Assembly: GCA_947176045.1 (NCBI GenBank)
Contig: CAMWPF010000043.1
Span: 1 to 8,994 of the forward strand
DNA length: 8,994 nucleotides
Source: an uncultured Treponema sp.
GTDB lineage: Bacteria; Spirochaetota; Spirochaetia; Treponematales; Treponemataceae
Direction of reading: 5' to 3'
Positions 1 to 6,004 of the stretch are shown here, in pieces. The stretch's first letter is position 1. Each line of letters begins with the position of its first letter. A model generated the notes under the pieces. That model saw nothing but the letters and a program-made list of their open reading frames with translations. It did not search any database and was not told the origin of the DNA. Made by a program: the position numbers and the translations under genes.

Positions 1-46
1 AACACGAAAGGTTTTCAAAAATGCTGCGAGTTTCCATAGCTGACAT
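1..46 (-). CDS. Start of an unidentified gene cut by the left edge
   Basis: From ATG 46 the minus strand is open to the window edge and reads MSAMETRSIFENLSC (15 residues). A second in-frame ATG lies at 37. The short sequence IFENLS vaguely recalls the N-terminus of some adenylosuccinate lyases, but 15 residues are far too few to name a function. The segment is AT-rich compared with the genes to its right, and no clear ribosome site is seen; an AGG lies 13 nt upstream of ATG 46. It could also be a chance open stretch. The 75-bp gap between it and the synthetase stop holds only the weak hairpin. Confidence 0.4.
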   Translation of the reverse strand, partial: MSAMETRSIFENLSC

Positions 47-89
47 TATTGTGCAAAGCCTGAAAATATGCAATATAATGAAGGAACGC

Positions 90-117
90 GCGCCGAACGG
101 ACAGCACGCGGCGGCGC
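90..117 (-). terminator. Hairpin downstream of the alarmone synthetase gene, weak terminator candidate
   Basis: On the minus strand GCGCCG (117-112) can pair with CGGCGC (95-90) across a 16-nt loop, starting 4 nt after the stop codon. The following sequence is T-rich but lacks a continuous run of T, so an intrinsic terminator is only a possibility. Confidence 0.25.
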
Positions 118-121
118 CCGC

Positions 122-853
122 TCATTCCAGCGCCTGAAGCTCGATTGCGATTTCCTCCATCTCGCGGTCGGTCATCGCAATCGTCTCCGCGCAGCGGTAC
201 AGCTCGCGCCGGATGCTCTCCGGCACGGATTCCGTCTTCTTGTAGTGCAGCTCATGCTCAAGGCTCGCCCAGAAGTCCATGGCAATCGTCCGCAATTGGA
301 CTTCGACCGTCACCGTCTGCCTTGTGTCCGACAGGTACACCGGTGTTTCGATGACGAGGTGCAGGCTGCGGTAGCCGGAATCCTTCGGGCAGGCGATGTA
401 GTCCTTTTCGCACAGCAACGTGATGTCCGGCTGGTTGAGCAGGATCTCGCGAATTGTATAGATGTCGGAAATGTACGGGCAGATGACACGGATGCCGGCG
501 ATGTCGTGCAGATTCTCGGTCATCGACTGGAACGTTACCGGAAGCCCCCGCTTGGAAAGCTTGTTGGCGATGCTTTCCGGCGACTTGATGCGCGACTTGA
601 TTGTCTCGATGGGATTGCGCCGCCCGGTCACCTTGTACTCCTTGTTCAGGATTTCCAGCTTCGTCTCGACCTGCTTGATGGCGCATTCATAGACCATCAT
701 TATCTCTTGAAATTCAAATGCCAGCTTGTAAAAATCGTCGTTGATTTCCAGATTGCGTTGGATGATCTGCGGAAGCCCGGAATCTTCATGCCCCGCCTGC
801 TGCCCAAAACTGTCCGAATGCGCCGCGCCCGGACGTGCTGTTCGTTCATTCAT
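122..853 (-). CDS. Small alarmone synthetase, RelQ/YjbM-like (RelA/SpoT synthetase domain only)
   Basis: Predicted to transfer pyrophosphate from ATP to GDP or GTP, making (p)ppGpp. The protein has 243 residues and only the synthetase domain: there is no HD hydrolase domain before it and no TGS or ACT domain after it, so it should be unable to degrade the alarmone. From about residue 60 it follows the Bacillus YjbM/RelQ layout: a helix with QVETKLEILN (61-70), SRIKSPESI (87-95), HDIAGIRVIC (116-125), KDSGYRSLHLVI (157-168), the core EVQLRT (184-189) with the expected catalytic Glu184, and DFWASLEHELHYK (193-205), then a C-terminal helical segment (to 243) like the one that drives tetramer formation in RelQ. 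About 37 residues at the N-terminus are extra and of low conservation. The start at ATG 853 is the longest ATG option but has no well-spaced ribosome site; ATG 703/700 (M51/M52) would remove the extension but also part of the first helix. It may have its own promoter. Confidence 0.93.
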   Translation of the reverse strand: MNERTARPGAAHSDSFGQQAGHEDSGLPQIIQRNLEINDDFYKLAFEFQEIMMVYECAIKQVETKLEILNKEYKVTGRRNPIETIKSRIKSPESIANKLSKRGLPVTFQSMTENLHDIAGIRVICPYISDIYTIREILLNQPDITLLCEKDYIACPKDSGYRSLHLVIETPVYLSDTRQTVTVEVQLRTIAMDFWASLEHELHYKKTESVPESIRRELYRCAETIAMTDREMEEIAIELQALE

Positions 854-860
854 ACCTTTA

Positions 861-889
861 AAAATACTACGAAATCACAATGGTTTCAA
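861..889 (-). promoter_or_regulatory. Possible promoter for the small (p)ppGpp synthetase gene
   Basis: In the AT-rich part of the 65-bp gap after ispDF the minus strand has TTGAAA (889-884, 5 of 6 to the -35 consensus), a 17-nt spacer and TATTTT (866-861, 4 of 6). The -10 box ends 7 nt before ATG 853, which would give a nearly leaderless transcript. An AAAGG (859-855) lies one base before the ATG, too close for a normal ribosome site. Confidence 0.35.
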
Positions 890-918
890 ATAAAAAGCAG
901 TTTCTTCCGCGGCGGCAG

Positions 919-2172
919 CTACCGCACCAGCAGGCACGTACACCACGCTTCCACGGCGCTTCCGCTGCCGACGCTGTCCAGCGCCTCGCCGGTCTTCGCC
1001 TTGACGAACACCCGTTCCGCCGGCACATCCAGAATCGCAGCGATGGAGGCAACGACCGCCTGCCGGTAGGGAAGCAGCTTCGGGCGCTCCAGCTTCACGA
1101 CGCAGTCCAGATTTCCCAAATTCCATCCTTCCGAACGGACGGCGCGCCAGACTGTCCGAAGCAGCTCCACCGAATCAGCGTCCTTCCATTTCATGTCCTC
1201 CGGCGGAAAGAAGCTGCCGATGTCTCCCAATCCGGCGGCTCCCAGCACCGCGTCCGCAACGGCGTGCAGCAGCGCGTCGCCGTCGGAATGACCGTCCTCG
1301 CCCTTATCAGCCGGAATGTCGACGCCGCCCAGCAAAAGCCGGCGTCCTGCCGTCAGACGGTGGATGTCATATCCCAAGCCTGTCCGCAGATCCTTCATCA
1401 CAGCACGCTCCTGCGCTCCGGCGGCGCCATCATAATCCGATGCAAACGTAATCTTCCGGTTGCAGGAATCGCCGGCAACCACCTTCACCCTTCCGACATA
1501 CGCGCCCCAAATTTCCGCATCGTCCGTATATTCCCTGCCGTCCCGCGCCGCCGAACGGTGCGCCTCGAGCAGCGGAGCGAATGAAAATCCCTGCGGCGTC
1601 TGGACAGCCGCCATTTCCGCACGGCGCAGATGGCGCGACACAAAGCCGTCCGCGTCCACCAGCTTCTGCGTATCAACCGGCGGAATTCCGGGAGCAGCCG
1701 CGCCGAACTGAACCATTGCTTCTGCAACTTCCACGACGACGCGGGCAGGAACGAACGGACGCGCGCCGTCGTGAATCAGGACAAATTCAGGCGGCTCAGG
1801 CAGCGCGGCGGCGGCCTCCAGCGCGTTGCGCACGGAAGCCTGCCGGGAAGCGCCGCCGTCCACAAAGAGGAGTTCCACGCCGTCAAGCAACGGTTGTATA
1901 GAAGGGTCTGAAAAAAGCGCGGCCCGCGCCTCGGCAGAGCCGCCGGGAGGAACTGCCACTGCAAGCATCCTGCATGGCAGCGATTCTAAAAAGCGGCGGG
2001 CGGCGGCGGAAAGCACTGTTCCGCTGCCAAGCGGCAGATATTCCTTCTTCCGCCCGATTCCCATGCGCGCCGACGATCCGGCGGCAACAAGGACAACGGC
2101 CAGCGGACGGTTTTTAAAAGTCGTCGCCCTCAAAATCGCCTGCATCCGATTCGTCGGAATCATCTTCGTCAT
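919..2172 (-). CDS. ispDF: Bifunctional IspD/IspF enzyme of the MEP isoprenoid pathway
   Basis: Cytoplasmic enzyme for two non-consecutive MEP steps: IspD joins CTP and methylerythritol 4-phosphate to CDP-ME, and IspF cyclises CDP-ME 2-phosphate to MEcPP with loss of CMP. The IspE step between them is not encoded here. The protein has 417 residues from ATG 2172. The IspD half (about 24-260) shows the CTP loop AAGSSARMG (30-38) with KKEYLPL (42-48), GGASRQASVRNAL (106-118), LIHDGARPF (132-140), VQTPQGF (190-196) and GDSCNRKIT (234-242). The IspF half (263-417) shows GLGYDIHRL (265-273), with metal ligands expected at D269, H271 and H303, GHSDGDALLHA (294-304), LGDIGSFFP (315-323) and KAKTGEAL (391-398). 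Position 298 is Gly where Ala is common. The start is uncertain: ATG 2172 has AGGA 8 nt upstream, while ATG 2145 or TTG 2133 would give an N-terminus nearer the usual IspD length. All of these lie inside carD, so coupled translation is likely. The gene ends 65 bp before the synthetase gene. Confidence 0.96.
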   Translation of the reverse strand: MTKMIPTNRMQAILRATTFKNRPLAVVLVAAGSSARMGIGRKKEYLPLGSGTVLSAAARRFLESLPCRMLAVAVPPGGSAEARAALFSDPSIQPLLDGVELLFVDGGASRQASVRNALEAAAALPEPPEFVLIHDGARPFVPARVVVEVAEAMVQFGAAAPGIPPVDTQKLVDADGFVSRHLRRAEMAAVQTPQGFSFAPLLEAHRSAARDGREYTDDAEIWGAYVGRVKVVAGDSCNRKITFASDYDGAAGAQERAVMKDLRTGLGYDIHRLTAGRRLLLGGVDIPADKGEDGHSDGDALLHAVADAVLGAAGLGDIGSFFPPEDMKWKDADSVELLRTVWRAVRSEGWNLGNLDCVVKLERPKLLPYRQAVVASIAAILDVPAERVFVKAKTGEALDSVGSGSAVEAWCTCLLVR

Positions 2173-2770
2173 CGTCGGAATCCTGCCGGTTCCGCGGAGA
2201 GTCGCCCATATCGTCCATCAAGTTGTCGTCCTCGTCCTCCTCGTCCTCAATGACGTGCTTGACTTTCGGAACGGATCCAGGCGGCTCCAGCTTGGCATGA
2301 ATCATGGAGCTGACTTCCTTCTCAGAAATCCCCATCGCAAACGAAATTTCATCTTCCAAGAGCTTTTTTGCAGAATCGTACAGCTTCCGCTCAAGAATCG
2401 GCAGCTCCTTGACCTTGCTCCGGTTGTACAGGCAGCGGACAATCGATGCAATGTCCGCGATGCTGCCTTTTTTGAGCAAATCCAAATTCATCTGATAGCG
2501 GAGCTTCCAATCCGAAGTGATCGGCTCGAATTCGTCGGACAGCAGGTCCAGCGCCCGCTGCGCCTCCTCCGCAGAAACAATCGGACGTATTCCAAGCTCT
2601 TCCGCGCGGTCTACGGGAACCATGACAACCATGTCGGACGCCTCGACGTAAATCTTATAGTACAACATCGTCGCGCCGCGAAAATTCTTTTCAAAAATGT
2701 CCGTGATTTTTCCAACACCTTGGCTCGGATACACAATCTTCTGCTCAATCTGAAACTTTGTATCGCTCAT
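2114..2770 (-). CDS. carD: CarD/CdnL-family RNA polymerase-binding transcription regulator with acidic tail
   Basis: Members of this family bind the RNA polymerase beta subunit and stabilise the open promoter complex, often at rRNA and other housekeeping promoters. The protein has 218 residues, longer than the roughly 160 of Mycobacterium CarD. Residues 1-60 form the RNA polymerase-interacting domain, with the typical opening KIVYPSQGVGKI (11-22), YYKIYVE (37-43) and MVVMVPVD (47-54). Residues 65-150 are the helical DNA-binding part: a Trp (W88) in SDWKLRYQMN fits the conserved Trp that acts at the open complex, followed by VVRxLW-like IVRCLYNRSK (110-119) and the ERKLYDSAKKLLEDE block (127-141). 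Residues 175-218 are an Asp/Glu/Ser-rich tail that looks disordered. ATG 2770 is fixed by an in-frame TAG three codons upstream; an AGGA lies 4 nt before it. The 3' end overlaps ispDF. The start lies 44 bp after oppF, so it may be a separate unit from the importer. Confidence 0.94.
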   Translation of the reverse strand: MSDTKFQIEQKIVYPSQGVGKITDIFEKNFRGATMLYYKIYVEASDMVVMVPVDRAEELGIRPIVSAEEAQRALDLLSDEFEPITSDWKLRYQMNLDLLKKGSIADIASIVRCLYNRSKVKELPILERKLYDSAKKLLEDEISFAMGISEKEVSSMIHAKLEPPGSVPKVKHVIEDEEDEDDNLMDDMGDSPRNRQDSDDDEDDSDESDAGDFEGDDF

Positions 2771-2778
2771 ACATTCCT

Positions 2779-2807
2779 AGAATACCATACATTTCCATAA
2801 AAATCAA
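2779..2807 (-). promoter_or_regulatory. Possible promoter for carD-ispDF
   Basis: In the 44-bp gap after oppF the minus strand has TTGATT (2807-2802), a 17-nt spacer and TATTCT (2784-2779), each 4 of 6 to the sigma-70 consensus. The -10 box ends only 8 nt before ATG 2770, so the transcript would be nearly leaderless and would lose the AGGA at 2778-2775 that could serve as ribosome site. Promoter and ribosome site therefore compete as explanations. The alternative is read-through from oppF. Confidence 0.27.
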
Positions 2808-2814
2808 ACCGTCA

Positions 2815-3849
2815 TCAGCCGGGAAAGAAGCAGCGGACGCTGTGTCCGTCCGAGCATTTTTGGAATGCCGGCATTTCAGTCCGGCAGCGGATATCTGCAT
2901 GTGGGCAGCGGTACGCGAACGGACAGCACCGCTCTTCGGAAAGCGTCGTCCGCACCTCCAAGTTGGAAGCACCGCCCGCTTCCTGCACGCCGCCGAAAAG
3001 CAGCTTTGTGTACGGATGGAGCGCGTCCTTGTACAAGGTCGCCGCCGGAGCCTCTTCCACAAGCACGCCGCGGTACATGACGCCGATGACGTCGCAGAAA
3101 TAGCAGGCGACCTTCAAGTCGTGCGTGATGAACACCACGCTCAAATTCCGCTGTTCCCGCAAGTCCAACAGCAGGTTGATGATCTGCCCTTGAACTGAAA
3201 CATCCAGCGCGGAAACAACTTCATCGCAAATCAAAAGCTTGGGATCCATAATCAGTCCGCGCGCAATAGAAATGCGCTGCCGCTGGCCGCCCGAAAATTC
3301 CGCCGGACGCCGGAACGCGTCGTCGGGAGAAAGCCCCACTTCCTGAAGGATGTCCGCGGCAAGCGCCGCGGCGTCCGACCGGCCCTGCCATTTTGAGGAG
3401 TAGCGCAGGCCGTCCGTAAGGATGTCCAAAATCCGCAGCCGGGGATTGAGCGATTTCGCCGGATCTTGAAAAATGTACTTGACCTGTTCCCGGTACAGCC
3501 GGAGGCGGCGGCGGTCGAACTGGGACACGTCCTCCATATCCGTAGCTGCGCTTCCTCCGGCGCGCGCCTCTTCATAAAACAAGATGCGTCCGGACGTCTG
3601 CCGGTACATTTGAATCAAAAGCCGGGCGGTGGTCGTCTTTCCGCAGCCGGATTCGCCCACGATGCCGTATGTCCCGCCGCGCGCCACTGAAAATGAGACG
3701 TCGTTCACGGCGAACACAGTGCGCCGATTCCTTGCGAAGAATCCCGCCTCCAGCGAGAACTGCTTGGAAAGGCGTTCCACGCACAGCAGCGGAACGTCCG
3801 CCGTCCGTCCGTCCATAGTTTTCGCACCTGTGCCCGTTCCGCCCATCAT
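2815..3849 (-). CDS. oppF: Opp/Dpp-type ABC transporter ATP-binding protein, OppF subunit
   Basis: Cytoplasmic ATPase that should pair with the OppD half of the upstream fusion to power import. The protein has 344 residues, near the family norm. Motifs: Walker A GESGCGKTT (65-73), Q-loop FQDP (127-130) followed by the family's SLNPR (133-137), signature FSGGQRQR (185-192), Walker B LLICDE (205-210) running into VVSALD (211-216), where many homologues have Pro at 211, and H-loop THD (242-244). The oligopeptide-type C-terminus has HPYTKLL (278-284) and the Cys pattern CPFAYRC (309-315), C322 and GHSVRC (335-340). The paired motifs look intact, so both ATP sites could be active. The start overlaps the oppCD stop as ATGA, and a strong AAGGAGG lies 7 nt before ATG 3849; M2 (3846) is a weaker alternative. 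This is the last gene of the importer operon. No clear terminator hairpin follows before carD, so some read-through is possible. Confidence 0.95.
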   Translation of the reverse strand: MMGGTGTGAKTMDGRTADVPLLCVERLSKQFSLEAGFFARNRRTVFAVNDVSFSVARGGTYGIVGESGCGKTTTARLLIQMYRQTSGRILFYEEARAGGSAATDMEDVSQFDRRRLRLYREQVKYIFQDPAKSLNPRLRILDILTDGLRYSSKWQGRSDAAALAADILQEVGLSPDDAFRRPAEFSGGQRQRISIARGLIMDPKLLICDEVVSALDVSVQGQIINLLLDLREQRNLSVVFITHDLKVACYFCDVIGVMYRGVLVEEAPAATLYKDALHPYTKLLFGGVQEAGGASNLEVRTTLSEERCCPFAYRCPHADIRCRTEMPAFQKCSDGHSVRCFFPG

Positions 3850-5978
3850 TCCGCCCCCTCCTTCTTGGAATCATCCGCGACGTCCTGCTCCGCCGCCTTC
3901 CAGCAGCCGCATTCCGGCACGCGGCAGGCGTCCCTTGCAAACGAACACCGCGGCGCGAACGGACAGCCCGGCTCCGGCGCGGACGGATCGGAAACGCGCC
4001 CAGCGATGAACGCCATCCTGCCGCCCGTATAATGGCTGCCGAACTGAGGAAGCGCGGAAAGCAGCGCCTGCGTGTACGGATGCCGCGGACTGCCCGCAAT
4101 GCGCGCAGAATCACCCGACTCCATAATCTTTCCGCCGTACATCACGACAATCCGATCAGAAATCTGCGCCACAAGCTCGATGTCATGGCTGATGAACACA
4201 ATTGAAAGTCCGCGCTCCTTGCGGAGCCGCAGCAGGAGCGACACAATCTGCGCCTGAATCGTAACGTCGAGCGCCGTCGTCGGCTCATCGGCTATGAGAA
4301 GCTCGCAGTTCTGGGCGAGCGCAAGCGCGATGCCGATCCGCTGGAGCTGCCCGCCGCTGAACTGATGCGGATATGCCGGAAGCCGCTTCCGGGCGTCGGG
4401 CAGTCCGACTTCCGAAAGCAGCCGCTCCGCCCGGTTGTCGGATTCTGCGCGGGAAATGCCGCGCTCCCGGTTCTGGAACGTCTCGAAAAAAAGCGCTCCG
4501 ATGCTTTGCAGCGGATCGAACGAACGTCCCGGCTCCTGAAAGATCAGCGAAATGCGGCTTCCGCGGTACGCACGGAGCTCCTCCTGCGGAAGCGCCGTCA
4601 AATCCACGCCGTCGTAGACAATCTGTCCGTGCGCGGCGGCGTTCGCCGGAAGCAGCCCCGGGATTGCGGTGGTCGCAACAGACTTTCCGCTTCCAGACTC
4701 TCCCACAATTCCCAGAATTTCACCGCGGCGCACGTCAAAGGAGACGCCCCGTACGCCGTACACGGGAATCCGCCGGGAGCCGCGCACAATGCTGAACGTT
4801 ACGTGGAGGTTCCTCACGGAAAGCAGGACGCCGTCGGATTGAGGCTGTTCCGGCGCGGCGCTCCGCCGTCCTTCCGCAGGGCTGGCGGCGCCCTGCTCCT
4901 TGAGCCATGCAAGCAGCTTCCGGCGGCTGAACACCGCATTGTACGGATCATAGAAGTCGCGCAGCGCGTCGCCGAGAAAGTTGAACGCCAGCGTCACCAG
5001 CAGGAGCATCAGCACAGGATACAGGAGCCATGGAAAGGCGCGCAAATTGGAAAGCGTGGAAATGTCGCGGTTGATGAGGGAGCCCCAGCTGACCGCCGGA
5101 TCGCTGATGCCAAGCCCCAGATAGGAAAGCGTCGTCTCGCTCATGATGAAGCCGGGAACGCTCAGCGCCGTGCTGACAATCAGGAGGCTCGCCGTCTGCG
5201 GCACAATCTGACGGAAGATGACGACCACTGCCGGAACGCCTTCCAAGCCTGCGTTGACGACGAACTCCTCCCGCTTGATTGCATGAACCATGCCGCGGAT
5301 TGTCCGCGCCGAGCCGGGCCAGCCGACCAGCGCGAGAATCACCGTGATGACCATGTACGCCGTGCCGCTGTCCATGCGCGCGTTCAGCAGCGAGCGCAGG
5401 AAGAGGATGAAATACAATCCCGGAATGAGCATGAAGAATTCCGCAAAGCGCATGATCGTCCAGTCCGCCGCGCCGCCGAAATAGCCGGAAACGCCGCCGA
5501 GCAGGACTGCGAGCAGCAGCGAAATCGCGGTGGCGACAAATCCGATTGTCAGCGAAATGCGGCTTCCGTGGACGATCCGGCTGAACAAGTCGCGCCCCAA
5601 ATTGTCCGCGCCCAAAAGGTACGCCGGATAGCCCGAACCGTCCGCCGTTCCGAACAGGTGCCGGTCGCAGGGAATGACGCCGAACAGCTTGTACGGCGCG
5701 CCTTTCGCAAAGAAGCGCAGGGCGTGGACGCATTCCGCATCCGAAACGCGCGCGTAGCGCCACGTCGTCCGGTCGATGACGCGGTGCTCCCTGACTTTCA
5801 GCCCCTGCGGCGTCAGCTGGATGTCCGCCGGATGGAACGTATTCTCCGAAAACGTCATCGCCGCAGGGTACGGCGCGACAAAATCCGCGAAGACCATCAC
5901 GGCGTACACAACGGCGAGAAAAACAACGGACGAAAATGCAAGCGGACGCGTCCGCAGATAGTCAAAAAACTGCTTCAT
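3846..5978 (-). CDS. oppCD: Fused Opp/Dpp-type permease and ATPase (OppC-OppD fusion)
   Basis: One 710-residue chain carrying the second permease and the first ATPase of the importer. Residues 1-345 are OppC: a membrane helix at about 13-34, an outside loop to about 125 that contains FGVIPCDRHLFG (99-110), the family block LGADNLGRDLFSRI (122-135), five more spans, the EAA coupling loop (about 238-261) and LSYLGLGI (284-291). A polar linker of about 35 residues (350-384) leads into the ATPase: Walker A GESGSGKS (426-433), Q-loop FQEP (480-483), signature FSGGQLQR (540-547), Walker B LLIADEP (560-566), D-loop ALD (569-571), H-loop SHD (597-599) and the oligopeptide-type tail RHPYTQALL (632-640). 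The tail has Cys at 672, 678, 685, 690 and 692. There is no stop or frameshift between the halves. The start at 5978 is set by an AGGAG 7 nt upstream and by alignment with OppC N-termini; the open frame to 6686 is inside oppB. The gene starts 26 bp after oppB and its stop overlaps the oppF start. Confidence 0.95.
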   Translation of the reverse strand: MKQFFDYLRTRPLAFSSVVFLAVVYAVMVFADFVAPYPAAMTFSENTFHPADIQLTPQGLKVREHRVIDRTTWRYARVSDAECVHALRFFAKGAPYKLFGVIPCDRHLFGTADGSGYPAYLLGADNLGRDLFSRIVHGSRISLTIGFVATAISLLLAVLLGGVSGYFGGAADWTIMRFAEFFMLIPGLYFILFLRSLLNARMDSGTAYMVITVILALVGWPGSARTIRGMVHAIKREEFVVNAGLEGVPAVVVIFRQIVPQTASLLIVSTALSVPGFIMSETTLSYLGLGISDPAVSWGSLINRDISTLSNLRAFPWLLYPVLMLLLVTLAFNFLGDALRDFYDPYNAVFSRRKLLAWLKEQGAASPAEGRRSAAPEQPQSDGVLLSVRNLHVTFSIVRGSRRIPVYGVRGVSFDVRRGEILGIVGESGSGKSVATTAIPGLLPANAAAHGQIVYDGVDLTALPQEELRAYRGSRISLIFQEPGRSFDPLQSIGALFFETFQNRERGISRAESDNRAERLLSEVGLPDARKRLPAYPHQFSGGQLQRIGIALALAQNCELLIADEPTTALDVTIQAQIVSLLLRLRKERGLSIVFISHDIELVAQISDRIVVMYGGKIMESGDSARIAGSPRHPYTQALLSALPQFGSHYTGGRMAFIAGRVSDPSAPEPGCPFAPRCSFARDACRVPECGCWKAAEQDVADDSKKEGAE
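3857..3863 (-). promoter_or_regulatory. Shine-Dalgarno site of oppF
   Basis: AAGGAGG on the minus strand, 7 nt before ATG 3849 and inside the 3' end of oppCD. It is the strongest ribosome site in the window and supports 3849 over 3846 as the start. Confidence 0.85.
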
Positions 5979-5985
5979 AGCCTGA

Positions 5986-5990
5986 CTCCT
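5986..5990 (-). promoter_or_regulatory. Shine-Dalgarno site of oppCD
   Basis: AGGAG on the minus strand, 7 nt before ATG 5978. It lies in the 26-bp gap after oppB and decides the start of the fusion gene against the much longer open frame that extends to 6686. Confidence 0.8.
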
Positions 5991-6004
5991 GTTCCATTGC
6001 CGCG

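Noticed and set aside
74..79. Perfect TATAAT on the plus strand, a possible antisense promoter into the synthetase gene
   Set aside because: No -35 box at the right distance (only TTGTGC at 19 nt), and a single hexamer in an AT-rich gap is expected by chance.
94..105. 12-mer CGAACGGACAGC shared with positions 2916-2927 and 3956-3967
   Set aside because: The other two copies encode the same CPFA motif in OppF and OppD, so they are explained by protein homology; the third looks like coincidence in GC-rich sequence.
68..1069. Plus-strand open frame of 333 codons opposite the alarmone synthetase
   Set aside because: No recognisable domain; it runs through the synthetase gene and the following gap into ispDF, as expected for a shadow frame.
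2150..2260. Low-complexity GAC/GAT/GAG-rich stretch that looks like a short repeat
   Set aside because: It is simply the codons of the CarD acidic tail, with no regular repeat unit.
1826..2800. Plus-strand open frame of 324 codons opposite ispDF and carD
   Set aside because: It mirrors the acidic tail and the CarD body as a hydrophobic or basic nonsense product, and no ribosome site is seen.
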